Positions 13,736 to 22,004 are shown, counted from the stretch's first letter. The stretch: DNA of 36,193 nucleotides from Streptomyces alboflavus (GCF_000716675.1 NZ_JNXT01000075.1:1-36193), one strand, 5' to 3'. Notes: a model not told the origin generated them from the sequence alone. Made by a program: numbers and translations.

Positions 13736-15247
13736 ATGACCTCCGTCGTCCGTCCGGACCAGCGCGTCCGCCCGTCCGAGGCGGTCCCGTCCCCGGCAGC
13801 CCCACCTTCGGCAGCCCGGCCCCCGGCCCCCGCCCCCTCGCGCCGGCCCGCCGTCGCCCTCGTCGCCGCCCTCCTCGGCTTCACCGTCATCACGGTCGAC
13901 GTGTCCGCGGTGAACATCGCCCTGCCCGGCATCCGCGCCGATCTGCACGGCGGCATGACGGGCCTGCAGTGGGTCGTGGACGCGTACACGCTCATGTTCG
14001 CGGCGCTGATGATCTCCGCGGGGGCGCTCGCGGACCGGGCGGGCGCGCGGCGCGCGTACGCCTGGGGGACGGCCCTGTTCGCCCTCGCCTCGCTGGCGTG
14101 CGCGCTCGCGCCCGGCATCGGCTGGCTGATCGCGGCCAGGGTGGCGCAGGGCGCGGCCGCCGCGGTCGTGATGCCCGCCTCGCTCGCGCTGATCCGGCAG
14201 GCGTACGACGACCCGCGGCGCCGCGCCCGCGCCATCGCGCTGTGGACGGTGGGCGGCTCGGTCGCGATGGCGGCGGGCCCCGTGCTCGGCGGGGTGCTGT
14301 CGGAGACGGTGGGCTGGCGGGCGGTGTTCCTGCTGAACCTGCCGGTGGGGGCGCTGGTCCTGCTGCTCCTCGCCCGCGTCGCGCCGTCCCCGCGCCGCCC
14401 TTCTCCGCTCGACATGCCCGGCCAGCTCACCGCGGTGCTCGCCCTGGCCGGACTCGCGTACGCCGTCATCGAGGGCGGCCACGCGGGCTGGACACACCCG
14501 GCCGTCCTCGCCGCCGTGGCGGTCACGGTCGCCGCCGGATTCGCCTTCCACGCCGCCGAGAAGCGCCACCGGGCACCCATGGTGCCGCTGCCCCTGCTGC
14601 GGCGCCGCGAGGTCGGCGTCTCCCTGGCCGTCGGCTTCGCGGTGAACGCGGGCTTCTACGGGGTGGTGTTCCTGCTCGGCCTGTACTGCCAGGAACTGCT
14701 CGGCATGTCGGGGATCACGACGGGCCTGATGTTCGTGCCGCTGGCCGTGCTCATCACCTCGACGAACCTGGTCTCGCCGCGCCTCGCCGAGCGCGTCGGC
14801 CGCCGCCCGGTCATCGTGACCGGCCAACTCATCCTCGCGGTCGCCATGTTCGCGCTGCTCCCGCTCGCCGCGGACACACCCCTGTGGCTGGTCCTGCTGC
14901 TTCTCGCCCCGACGGGCGTCGGCGGCGCGCTCGCCGTGCCCGCGCTCACGGCCCTGCTCCTCGACGCCGTCCCCGGCCACCGCGCGGGCACGGCGTCCGG
15001 CCTCCTCAACTCCCTGCGCCAGACGGGCGGCGCGCTGTCGGTGGCCCTGTTCGGCGCCCTCATCGGCGGCGGGGACGGCGGGTCCGGCTTCGCGGTGCCG
15101 GGGATGCGGCAGGGGCTCGTGGTGGTCGGCGTGACGCTGCTCGTGACGGCGGCGCTCTCGAGGTGGCTGCTGCCGCGTACGGAGACGGCGAAGCCGCCCG
15201 CCCGGAGGCGGACGGCTTCACCCGGGGCCGGGACGGGTCCCCGCTAG
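13736..15247 (+). CDS. MFS transporter, DHA2 (EmrB/QacA) type
   Basis: The product is 503 aa. A 40-residue Pro/Ala-rich cytoplasmic N-terminus precedes TM1, and 13-14 hydrophobic segments follow, as in DHA2 drug:proton antiporters. Family marks are VDVSAVNIALPGI in TM1 (motif D1), GALADRAGARRAY (motif A) and a proline/glycine-rich GPVLGGVLSETVGWR (motif C, antiporter signature). GAAAGG lies seven bases before the ATG. It is divergent from the MmyB-type regulator. The stop shares a CTAG with the stop of the facing lipase gene. Substrate unknown; export of a drug-like or self-made small molecule is expected. Confidence 0.9.
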   Translation: MTSVVRPDQRVRPSEAVPSPAAPPSAARPPAPAPSRRPAVALVAALLGFTVITVDVSAVNIALPGIRADLHGGMTGLQWVVDAYTLMFAALMISAGALADRAGARRAYAWGTALFALASLACALAPGIGWLIAARVAQGAAAAVVMPASLALIRQAYDDPRRRARAIALWTVGGSVAMAAGPVLGGVLSETVGWRAVFLLNLPVGALVLLLLARVAPSPRRPSPLDMPGQLTAVLALAGLAYAVIEGGHAGWTHPAVLAAVAVTVAAGFAFHAAEKRHRAPMVPLPLLRRREVGVSLAVGFAVNAGFYGVVFLLGLYCQELLGMSGITTGLMFVPLAVLITSTNLVSPRLAERVGRRPVIVTGQLILAVAMFALLPLAADTPLWLVLLLLAPTGVGGALAVPALTALLLDAVPGHRAGTASGLLNSLRQTGGALSVALFGALIGGGDGGSGFAVPGMRQGLVVVGVTLLVTAALSRWLLPRTETAKPPARRRTASPGAGTGPR

Positions 15248-16431
15248 CAGTTGCCCTTCACCGGCTTGCCCGCGAACCGCTCCGCCAGCCACTGCGCCGC
15301 CAGCGGCGACTGGGTGATGACACCGGTGACGTGCTCACCGAGCGGGACGGTGTGCCACTCCACGTTCGCCTTGCGCGCGCACCAGTCCTTGCGGACCTGG
15401 GCGCCGACGCCGTACGGGATCAGCTCGTCGGCGAGGGCGTGGTAGAGGTACACCGGCGCGTCGGGGGCGCGGGTGCCGACCTGGGACTCGCGCAGGCGCT
15501 GCTGCCAGTCCGGCTGGTCGAGGGGGTTCTTGACCGTCATGTCCTTGATCCGCTTGAACGAGCCGAGGACCGCGCCGTCCGCCACGCAGCTGTTGCGCAG
15601 CGCGCCGATCAGCGCCTTGCCCGCCGGGTTCAGGTACGACTCCAGCTTCAGCTCGGGGAACGCCGCGTTCTGGCCGATCGCCGCCATGAAGATCAGGCCC
15701 GAGCCGTACGAGCCGTCGTTGAAGGCGGCCACCTTCTGCAGGTCCCCGGGCACGCCGCCGGTCGCCGTGCCCTTGACCTTGAGGTCGGGGGCGTACGAGC
15801 CGTGCAGCTCGGCCGCCCACGAGGAGGCCTGGCCGCCCTGCGAGTAGCCCATGATGCCGACCGGCGAGTCCTTCGACAGGCCCGCCTCGGGCAGCCGGAT
15901 CGCGGCCCGCGCGGCGTCCAGGACCGCCTGGCCCTCCGCCCTGCCCACCGTGTACGTGTGGTCGCCGGGCGTCCCGAGGCCCTCGTAGTCGGTCACGGCG
16001 ACCGCCCAGCCGCGCAGGGTGAGCTGCTGGATGAGGTTCGCCTCCATCGTGGTGCCGCGGGGGAATCCGGCGCTCGGCGCGCAGTGGTCGCCGACGCCGA
16101 CCGTGCCGACGGCGTAGGTGACGATCGGGCGCGGGCCCGTGCGGCCGTCCTGCGGCACGATGACCGTGCCGGAGACGGTGTTCGGGGCGCCCTTGGCGGT
16201 GGTCGAGCGGTAGTGGATCTTCCAGGCCTTGGTGTTCGTGGGCTGGCCCGGGAGGGGGTGGAAGGCGCTCGGCTCGGAGCTGACGATGTCGCCGGGGGCG
16301 GCGGCGGTCGGGGCGCGGTCCTTGGCGGCGGCGTCCGTGTCCTCCGCGTGCGCGGTGGTCGTGAGGGTCGCGGCCGCCAGGCCCGCGGCGGCCGTCAGGG
16401 CGACGGCTCTGAAGCTGGTGGGTAGGTGCAT
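15244..16431 (-). CDS. Secreted LIP-family lipase/esterase
   Basis: The product is 395 aa. The signal peptide covers about residues 1-29 (core VALTAAAGLAAATL, cut near AHA-ED). The mature protein is a secretory lipase (LIP family, alpha/beta hydrolase): nucleophile elbow GYSQGG, VTDYEGLGTPGDH before it, a late HALADELIPY acid region and LGEHVTG with the catalytic His. It should hydrolyse lipid esters outside the cell. GGGAG precedes the ATG. A TGACT-N4-AGTAA-like site lies at 16586-16599 and other repeats lie closer. The AraC regulator gene is upstream on the same strand, 189 bp away. Confidence 0.9.
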   Translation of the reverse strand: MHLPTSFRAVALTAAAGLAAATLTTTAHAEDTDAAAKDRAPTAAAPGDIVSSEPSAFHPLPGQPTNTKAWKIHYRSTTAKGAPNTVSGTVIVPQDGRTGPRPIVTYAVGTVGVGDHCAPSAGFPRGTTMEANLIQQLTLRGWAVAVTDYEGLGTPGDHTYTVGRAEGQAVLDAARAAIRLPEAGLSKDSPVGIMGYSQGGQASSWAAELHGSYAPDLKVKGTATGGVPGDLQKVAAFNDGSYGSGLIFMAAIGQNAAFPELKLESYLNPAGKALIGALRNSCVADGAVLGSFKRIKDMTVKNPLDQPDWQQRLRESQVGTRAPDAPVYLYHALADELIPYGVGAQVRKDWCARKANVEWHTVPLGEHVTGVITQSPLAAQWLAERFAGKPVKGNC

Positions 16432-16508
16432 GCGGCTCTCCCAACTGTTCGTGGGGGAAAGAAAGGTCGAGCGGGTGGGGCTGTGTCGCTGCTCGCGTGA
16501 GATGTGCC

Positions 16509-16539
16509 GCTCGAACGGGTCGAGCAGGGGCGAGCAGGG
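16509..16539. promoter_or_regulatory. Inverted plus direct repeats before the lipase
   Basis: GCTCGA-N5-TCGAGC (16509-16525) is a perfect inverted repeat. Two direct copies of CGAGCAGGG follow at 16521-16529 and 16531-16539, ten bases apart. Direct repeats with about one helical turn of spacing suit AraC-type binding, and an AraC regulator is the next gene upstream. This is inference from pattern. Confidence 0.4.
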
Positions 16540-16585
16540 TCGGTGGGACGGTGAGGAAGGGGGCTTGTACAGGCGTCGACCGTAG

Positions 16586-16599
16586 TGACTACTGAGTAA
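16586..16599. promoter_or_regulatory. Second TTACT-N4-AGTAA-like site
   Basis: TGACT-ACTG-AGTAA matches the fabG site (10876-10889) at 11 of 14 positions, with the AGTAAG half identical. It lies 155-168 bases before the lipase start, between it and the AraC gene. Confidence 0.35.
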
Positions 16600-16620
16600 G
16601 TTCCGGGCTGACGGGAACGC

Positions 16621-17799
16621 TCAGCTTCGTTGACCTGGTGTATCAGCCCTGCCCGTGCGGGCCGGTGAACCTGCGGCGTACGCCCCCGGCGCGTCGGGGC
16701 GGTCGGCGTCCGCCGGGCCGGGGGTGCGGGCCTCCGCCGGGTCGGGGGTGCGGGCCTCCGCCGGGTCGGGGCGGCGGCCCTCCCCGACCTCCCGCCCACC
16801 CGGCACCTCCGCCCGGTACGCCCCCGGCGTCGTCCCCGTCCACCGCCGGAACGCCCGGTGGAACGCCGTGTCCTCGGAGAAGCCGAGCCGCGCCGCGAGC
16901 CGCGCGATCGGCTCCCGCCCCTCCGCGAGCCCCGCGATCGCCGCGTCCCGCCGCACCGCGTCCTTCAGCCGCTGGTACGACGTCGACTCCTGCGCGAGCC
17001 GCCGCCGCAGCGTCGCCGGGCTGACCGCGAGCCGCGCCGCGATCTCGCCGAGCGACGGCAGCCGCGGCGAGTCCCGCAGCGCCACGGCGAGCGCCCGCCG
17101 CACCTGCTCGGCGACCGTCGTCCCGTACTCCCGCCGCGACAGCAGGTCGAACGGGGCCCGCCGCAGCATCGCCGCGAGCGCGTCCTCGTCCCGCACTAGC
17201 GGCGCGGCCAGCCAGTGCGGGGCGAGCCCGGCGCCGGTGCGCTCCGCGCCGAACCGGACGGGGCAGCCGAACAGCTCCTCGTACTCGTCCTTGTGCGGGG
17301 GCGGCGGATGCCCGAAGTCGGCCCAGCGCAGCTCGATGCGGCGCCCGATCAGCCAGCTGCACAGCCGGTGCCAGATGATGAGCAGGCACTCGGCGAGGAA
17401 GAAGTCCTGGTCGAGGTCGTTGCGTACGGTGAAGACGACACCGTCGGCCGTGCGGGTGAGGGCGAGGTCCGGGCCGCCGGGGAACAGCCCGTAGAAGGTC
17501 ACCCCGCGCTCCATCGCCGTCCCCAGATCGCGGCAGCCCAGCGCGGCGTAACACATCATCGCGAACGTCCCCGGCCTGCTCGGCGACGACCCGAGCCCCA
17601 GGAACTCGTCCTCCGTCGCCCGGTACAGCCCCCGGAACAGCCGGGCGAACTGCGCCGCCGTGATGCGCGCCCGGTCGTCCCCGAGGAGCAGCGGCGGTAT
17701 CTGCGCGGCCTGCAGCAGCGGCACGGTGTCGACGCCTGCGCGCTCGGCCCCGCGCAGCACGGCCCGCACGTGGTGCACGGTGATGGTCCGCCTGGCCAT
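16621..17799 (-). CDS. AraC-family regulator with PF12625-type N-domain
   Basis: The product is 392 aa from the ATG at 17799 (MARRTITVHHVRAVL). The first 200 residues match the 'arabinose-binding' N-domain of the OruR/ArgR-like AraC subgroup (FARLFRGLYRATEDEFLGLG; MCYAALGCRDLGTAM). The C-terminal 100 residues before the tail form the double helix-turn-helix: LGEIAARLAVSPATLRRRLA and IARLAARLGFSEDTAFHRAF, then TGTTPGAYR. This subgroup often controls lipases, and the secreted lipase is the next gene on the strand. The tail after about residue 340 is low-complexity with 8-residue repeats (PDPAEART). The reading to 17949 is rejected because its N-terminus is Pro-rich and lies outside the family. 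Confidence 0.88.
   Translation of the reverse strand: MARRTITVHHVRAVLRGAERAGVDTVPLLQAAQIPPLLLGDDRARITAAQFARLFRGLYRATEDEFLGLGSSPSRPGTFAMMCYAALGCRDLGTAMERGVTFYGLFPGGPDLALTRTADGVVFTVRNDLDQDFFLAECLLIIWHRLCSWLIGRRIELRWADFGHPPPPHKDEYEELFGCPVRFGAERTGAGLAPHWLAAPLVRDEDALAAMLRRAPFDLLSRREYGTTVAEQVRRALAVALRDSPRLPSLGEIAARLAVSPATLRRRLAQESTSYQRLKDAVRRDAAIAGLAEGREPIARLAARLGFSEDTAFHRAFRRWTGTTPGAYRAEVPGGREVGEGRRPDPAEARTPDPAEARTPGPADADRPDAPGAYAAGSPARTGRADTPGQRS
16711..16771. repeat. 24-bp tandem repeat in the AraC gene tail
   Basis: Two and a half units of 24 bases (16711-16734, 16735-16758, 16759-16771) differ by one base between units one and two. They encode the 8-residue repeat PDPAEART in the C-terminal tail of the regulator. 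Copy number may vary between strains. Confidence 0.8.
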
Positions 17800-17882
17800 G
17801 GCGTCGACGGTAGCTGGCGGGGGCGTGGGCAAGAAGGGGGCGGTGGTGTGCGGCGAGGGGGGCTTGGGGGGTTGGCTGAATC

Positions 17883-18416
17883 TCAGTGGATCTCGTATTG
17901 CTCGTGCGGGACGGCGCGGTCCCAGACGGCTTCGAACGCGTCCACGCACTGCGTGACGATGCCCGGCTCGGAGCGCAACTCCATGTCCGGGTCGGCCCAG
18001 TTCCCGTCACCGGTGAAGTGGTTGAACAGCACGCGCGTCCCGTCGAGGATCCACAGGTCGGCGCCCGGCAGCAGCAAGTCGACCGCGCGCGGCCGGGGCA
18101 GCCACCTGACCTGCTCGCCCGCCGCCACGTTGACGACGGCCCCGGCGTGCTCGTACCGGATGTAGTCGGTGACCGGTTCGGAAACGATCCGCGCGCGGCG
18201 CACGACCACGCCCCGGGCGACCGCCCCGGAGATCATGTCCACCCAGGGCGCCCAGTACTCCGAGCCGGGGTCGACGTCCCGACGGCCGGTTCGCAGCCAG
18301 GAGTGGAAGTCCTCGGCCTCGTCACCGACGGCGTACTGGTCGCGCATCTCCAGGTGCACCGCAGAGTGCCGCGTGGCCTCGAAGAGGTCGTCAAAGCTGA
18401 GCGCGTGCTGGGACAT
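17883..18416 (-). CDS. DUF6879 family protein, copy 1
   Basis: The product is 177 aa. It shares long blocks with the product of 21357-21884: SAVHLEMRDQY, WAPWV, RGVVVRRARI, SEPVTDYIRYEH, GEQVRWLPR and NHFTGDG, roughly two thirds identical overall. DUF6879 proteins are common in Streptomyces next to XRE regulators; their biochemical role is not known to me. There is no signal peptide or membrane segment. GGGAGG lies eight bases before the ATG. It follows the CxxC mini-gene by 28 bp, on the same strand, as the last gene of a three-gene unit. Confidence 0.88.
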   Translation of the reverse strand: MSQHALSFDDLFEATRHSAVHLEMRDQYAVGDEAEDFHSWLRTGRRDVDPGSEYWAPWVDMISGAVARGVVVRRARIVSEPVTDYIRYEHAGAVVNVAAGEQVRWLPRPRAVDLLLPGADLWILDGTRVLFNHFTGDGNWADPDMELRSEPGIVTQCVDAFEAVWDRAVPHEQYEIH

Positions 18417-18444
18417 CGTGAGCCTCCCTCAACTGTCCTGACCT

Positions 18445-18675
18445 TCAACTGTCCTGGTGGTTCTGCTCGTCGACGCCACGCCCCACCCCTCTGGCGCGCG
18501 CCGCCCGATGGGCTCGGGCGGCGGTGCCCTGGGCCGTCTTCCACGCCCGGCGCGTGCGGTCGCCGTCGGCGCAGTAGTCCGTCCTCCGGCAGGACGAGCA
18601 ACCGGCCAAGTGGCCCATGTAGTCCGCGTAGAGCATCGTCGCCCGCTCGTCGGCGTCGGACGTCGTGGGCTTCAC
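18445..18675 (-). CDS. Small CxxC protein
   Basis: The product is 76 aa from the GTG at 18675, which overlaps the stop of the upstream gene in a GTGA junction. It has AGCSSCRRTDYCADG, a C-x2-C-x5-C pattern that could bind a metal or be redox-active, then a basic Arg/Ala-rich helix. A 12-base direct repeat (TCAACTGTCCTG) at 18429-18440 and 18445-18456 spans its stop. Coding is supported by the overlap and by the organised operon; no function is recognised. Confidence 0.7.
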   Translation of the reverse strand: MKPTTSDADERATMLYADYMGHLAGCSSCRRTDYCADGDRTRRAWKTAQGTAARAHRAARARGVGRGVDEQNHQDS

Positions 18676-19136
18676 GGCTGCACCGCCCGCAGCGGGTCGG
18701 CCGTCAGCAGGAGTGCGGCCAGGTGCGTGGGGTCGCACAGGTCGCCGGGCGCCGACGGCGGGACGACCCACCGGGTCAGCGTCGGGGGGTGGCCGAGGCG
18801 GGGCACGCCGAGGAGCGTGTTCGTGCTGAGCCGTTCCTCGGCTCCGTGCCACGCGGCGTCGGTGGCGATGAGGACGTAGTACGGGCCGCAGGCGCTGCGG
18901 ACGTCGCGGATGACGGGGCCGTCGAGCCAGTCGGTGAGGAACGCGGCCACCGCCTGCGGCTCGTCGCTGCCCACGGCGGCGTGGACGCGCTCGGCGGGTA
19001 CGCGGATGGCGTCGAAGCGGCGGCCGAGGGGGAGTAGGGCGAGGCCTTGCTGGGCCCAGGCGAGGTGGACGGTGTCGGGGTGGGGGTCGGCTCCCGCGAG
19101 CCATGCGGCGATCGTCCTGTCCTGGTTGTGTCCCAT
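18672..19136 (-). CDS. Unrecognised actinobacterial protein
   Basis: The product is 154 aa from the ATG at 19136, with GGAGG eight bases upstream. It begins MGHNQDRTIAAWLAG and contains AWAQQGLALLPLGRRFDAIRV, DGPVIRDVR, GPYYVLI, LGVPRLG and WVVPPSAPGDLCDP (separate short blocks). The order of these blocks recalls primase/polymerase-like proteins of Streptomyces, but the usual catalytic acidic pair is not obvious, so I leave it as unknown. It starts the three-gene unit that ends with DUF6879 copy 1 and lies downstream of the XRE gene. Confidence 0.75.
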   Translation of the reverse strand: MGHNQDRTIAAWLAGADPHPDTVHLAWAQQGLALLPLGRRFDAIRVPAERVHAAVGSDEPQAVAAFLTDWLDGPVIRDVRSACGPYYVLIATDAAWHGAEERLSTNTLLGVPRLGHPPTLTRWVVPPSAPGDLCDPTHLAALLLTADPLRAVQP

Positions 19137-19208
19137 TGGTCCCGCCTCCACAGCCTCGGTGATCGATACGTCACCGAACGTAAGATGTGCAGGTGCAGGG
19201 CAAACAGG

Positions 19209-19261
19209 CACGTTCCGTGGCTGTTGGCCCAGGGGATCCACCGCAACAGACACGGAACGTG
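19209..19261. repeat. 18-bp inverted repeat after the XRE gene
   Basis: Arms 19209-19226 (CACGTTCCGTGGCTGTTG) and 19244-19261 pair at 17 of 18 positions around a 17-base spacer. It begins 15 bases past the XRE stop (19276-19278), so it may end that transcript. A further CGTTCC box (19280-19285) and a CTCAGG/CCTGAG pair (19264-19289) overlap the stop, so an operator for the following three-gene unit is also possible. Confidence 0.6.
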
Positions 19262-19275
19262 TGCTCAGGCAGGCT

Positions 19276-20532
19276 CTAACGTTCCTGAGGCCCGAAGAAC
19301 GCAGCCAAATCCCGCTGCTTCGCCGACAGACGACGTCTCTTGCTCTTGCCGAGTGCGTCACGGAACGTGTCCCCGGCCATCCGCTGATGCCGCAGCCACT
19401 CCGGTGTCTCATCCCAGAGTGACCACAGGATGTCTGTTGCTTCGTCGGGGCCTCGCATCATCGCGTGGGCCTGCGCCACATCCAGCAGATGCCGCCGCCT
19501 GAAGAGCATCCCCTTCTTGTCCGAGGGGGACGGCATTCGCTCCGACAGGCGCAGCACGCGGTCCGGCTTGTCCGCCACCAACTGGTTCTCGATCCCCTGA
19601 AAGGCCACGGTCCGCCAGTCGAACCGCCCCCAGGACGACACCGCGACCGCCTGTCCAGCACCGAGAGCGGCCCCCGCGGTGCGTCCGAGCCGCAGGATCT
19701 CGCGGGCGGCCTCAGGCCGGTTGTTGCGGGCCGCCGCCGCGCTGCCGTGAACCAGGAGCTTCCCCCAGGCCCCGAGCGACTGGCGGGTGGCACGCGAGAT
19801 GCGTGGCTCGATGGCATCCGCCGTGGCGACACTCACCTGCTCGGCCTCGTCCAGGCGCCCTTGTCGCATCAGCAGCCAGCCCTGCTGGTACACCGCCGCG
19901 GCCACTCCACCCGAGTCGTTCACCCGCACCGCGTCCTCGATGGCGTCGCGCAGCGCGATGTGGGCCAAGTCGTAGGCCCGTACCTGCGTCAGGTACCGAC
20001 CGGCCATCTGGAGCGCGTCGGAACGCACGCGCAGCGCTTCGGTGTGCTCGGGGCCGTTGTCGTAGTGCCGCACGGTGGCGTGCGCCGCGTGGACCAGGCC
20101 GGGAAGGAGCTCTGCGACTTCGCCGTAGCGGTCCTGGTGATAGGCCTTGCCGATCTCGCGGGCAGTGGCCTGGAGACGCGGCAGGTCCGGTTCCGTGGCC
20201 ACGGTATGGGGCGCACTGACGCGCCCGGCGAAGGTGATCGGCGGCGCGATGGCCTGCCGCAGCAGCATCAGATCGATGTTGTCGTCGTCGCTCCGGGTGC
20301 TGGAATGTGGGCCGGAGGACTCGAAAAGCACTGAGGTGCGGACCCCCAGCGCTCGGGCGAGTGCGTGATAGGCGTCGAGGCGAGCGGTGCCGCCACGTTC
20401 GAGCTTCTTCACAACTCCCAGACTGAGGCAGGCCCGTTCGGCCAGGCGCTCCTGGGTCAGGCCGCGATGGAGCCGGAGTTCGCGGAGTCGTTCACTGGAG
20501 GTTGAAGACACGGGGCCGATTGAAGGGGGCAT
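19276..20532 (-). CDS. XRE regulator with TPR-like C-terminal domain
   Basis: The product is 418 aa from the ATG at 20532, with GGAG seven bases upstream. The helix-turn-helix spans about residues 13-68 (LRELRLHRGLTQERLAERA, SLGVVKKLERGGTARLD, ALARALGV). The remaining 330 residues are helical repeats with an Ala-rich pattern like tetratricopeptide units (RYLTQVRAYDLAHIALRDA; AAVYQQGWLLMRQGRLDEAE). Such proteins bind peptides or other ligands through the repeat region. It is divergent from the HD gene by 169 bp. The reading to 20856 is rejected because it runs through the divergent promoter and the HD gene. Confidence 0.85.
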   Translation of the reverse strand: MPPSIGPVSSTSSERLRELRLHRGLTQERLAERACLSLGVVKKLERGGTARLDAYHALARALGVRTSVLFESSGPHSSTRSDDDNIDLMLLRQAIAPPITFAGRVSAPHTVATEPDLPRLQATAREIGKAYHQDRYGEVAELLPGLVHAAHATVRHYDNGPEHTEALRVRSDALQMAGRYLTQVRAYDLAHIALRDAIEDAVRVNDSGGVAAAVYQQGWLLMRQGRLDEAEQVSVATADAIEPRISRATRQSLGAWGKLLVHGSAAAARNNRPEAAREILRLGRTAGAALGAGQAVAVSSWGRFDWRTVAFQGIENQLVADKPDRVLRLSERMPSPSDKKGMLFRRRHLLDVAQAHAMMRGPDEATDILWSLWDETPEWLRHQRMAGDTFRDALGKSKRRRLSAKQRDLAAFFGPQER

Positions 20533-20701
20533 CCTGATGCTCCATTCTGAGGTCGCACTGAAAAGGTACGCCCAACGGCCCTCACCTGGCGTGGAAGCTG
20601 TTTTGCTGTTGACGCCGAGCTGTTGGAGTCGGCCCTCGCAGGCGGGTCGTCGGAAGATTCGGTACGCAATCCGCCTCGCCGACGCGTGAAAAGGGGACCC
20701 C

Positions 20702-21283
20702 GTGACCGACCAGGACCTAACAGAGGTTGCCCATTTCCTGTGGGAGGCGGGCACCCTCAAGTCCGCGCGCCGAACAGGCTGGTGGATGGCGGGCGTTCGG
20801 GACCCCGAGAGCGTGGCCGAACACGCGTGGCGCACGTCCGTCATCGCCTCCGTCATCGCGACGCTGGAAGGAGCCGACGCGGCCCGCGCGGCTCACATGG
20901 CGGTGTGGCACGACTCCCAGGAGACCCGCACGGGCGACGTGAACCACCTGGGCAAGAAGTACGCGGCCCCGGGCGACCCCGAGGCGGTGACCGCCGACCA
21001 GACGGCCGGCATGCCCGAGGTCCTGCGTACCGCTGTGCGCGCCCTGGTCGCCGAGTACGAGGCGAAGGAGTCGCCCGAGGCCATCTGCGCGCGGGACGCC
21101 GACAAGCTGGAGTGCATGCTCCAGGGCCTGGAGTACCGGGGGCAGGGATACACCAGCGCACAGCGGTGGATCGACAACAGCCGCGCCCGCATCGTCACGG
21201 AGTCGGGCCAACGGCTGGCCGATGAACTGCTGGCCCAGTCTCCGCTCGACTGGCTCCGCGCAGCCATGGGAGAGAAGCCCTGA
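20702..21283 (+). CDS. HD-domain phosphohydrolase (YfbR/HDDC2-like)
   Basis: The product is 193 aa. The HD metal-binding residues are H41 (ESVAEHAWR), H70-D71 (AVWHDSQE) and the later Asp in ARDADKLE (near residue 132). This is the layout of the HD_3 group, which includes YfbR and human HDDC2, 5'-deoxynucleotidases acting on dNMPs. The start is the GTG at 20702, after AAAAGGGGA. It leads a two-gene unit with DUF6879 copy 2 (73 bp gap). A nucleotide-clearing role is inferred from family only. Confidence 0.85.
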   Translation: MTDQDLTEVAHFLWEAGTLKSARRTGWWMAGVRDPESVAEHAWRTSVIASVIATLEGADAARAAHMAVWHDSQETRTGDVNHLGKKYAAPGDPEAVTADQTAGMPEVLRTAVRALVAEYEAKESPEAICARDADKLECMLQGLEYRGQGYTSAQRWIDNSRARIVTESGQRLADELLAQSPLDWLRAAMGEKP

Positions 21284-21356
21284 AGTTCGTTTGTCCCTGC
21301 GGGCGTTCGCATCCGCGCTCCCGCCCGTCCGGCCCCGGCCCTGAAGGAGGACTGCG

Positions 21357-21884
21357 ATGCCGCAGAACCCGCTCAGCTTTGACGACCTGATCGAGGCCGC
21401 GCAGCGCTCGGCTGTGCACCTGGAGATGCGTGACCAGTACGGAATCAGCGACGAATCCGAGGGCTTCAGGTCCTGGCTGCGGACGGGGCAGCGTGACACG
21501 GACCCCGCTTCGGAGTCCTGGGCACCCTGGGTCGAGCTGATCTCTCGGGCGGTCTCGCGCGGTGTCGTCGTACGGCGCGCACGCATCATCTCCGAGCCGG
21601 TCACCGACTACATCCGGTACGAGCATGGCGGTACAGGCGTCAACGTCACGGCGGGCGAACAGGTTCGATGGCTGCCGCGCCGACGTGCCTCGGACATCGC
21701 GCTGCCGGGCAACGACTTCTGGCTGTTCGACGACCGTCTGATCCGCTGGAACCACTTCACCGGCGACGGCGCGTGGGCCGGACAGGAGTTCACGGAGGCC
21801 CCGGCCGCGACGAAGCTGTGCACCGACTCCTTCGAGGCGGTCTGGTCACGGGCGATCCCGCACGACCAGTACGAGATTCGCTGA
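21357..21884 (+). CDS. DUF6879 family protein, copy 2
   Basis: The product is 175 aa. It shares most conserved blocks with copy 1 at 17883-18416, on the opposite strand and 3 kb away. An excellent AAGGAGG lies seven bases before the ATG. It follows the HD gene by 73 bp and ends before a GC-rich hairpin (21905-21938). Copies 1 and 2 flank the XRE and HD genes, both pointing outward. No catalytic motif is obvious; W-rich and charged blocks suggest a compact soluble domain. Confidence 0.88.
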   Translation: MPQNPLSFDDLIEAAQRSAVHLEMRDQYGISDESEGFRSWLRTGQRDTDPASESWAPWVELISRAVSRGVVVRRARIISEPVTDYIRYEHGGTGVNVTAGEQVRWLPRRRASDIALPGNDFWLFDDRLIRWNHFTGDGAWAGQEFTEAPAATKLCTDSFEAVWSRAIPHDQYEIR

Positions 21885-21904
21885 CCGCACCACACCAGGT
21901 CGAC

Positions 21905-21938
21905 GCGCGAGCGTTGATCGTGAAGGCGCTCGACGCGC
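21905..21938 (+). terminator. GC-rich hairpin after DUF6879 copy 2
   Basis: GCGCGAGCG (21905-21913) can pair with CGCTCG-A-CGCGC (21927-21938) with one bulged A around a 13-base loop. It lies 21 bases after the stop at 21884 and separates this unit from the acyl-CoA ligase. No T-tract. Confidence 0.6.
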
Positions 21939-22004
21939 CGTGCTGACCCCGGGCCGGGCGCGCCCGGGCGTATCGGCACCCCTGAGCACCCCGGCCAGCG
22001 GCCC

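Noticed and set aside
13612..16425. 937-aa plus-strand open frame
   Set aside because: It runs in another frame over the MFS gene and antisense to the lipase, is Arg/Pro/Gly-rich throughout and has no domain.
16711..16771. CRISPR-like array
   Set aside because: The units abut with no spacers and are read in frame as a protein repeat.
17883..21884. Prophage or integrative element
   Set aside because: There is no integrase, phage structural gene, tRNA or flanking direct repeat, so only an accessory cassette is claimed.
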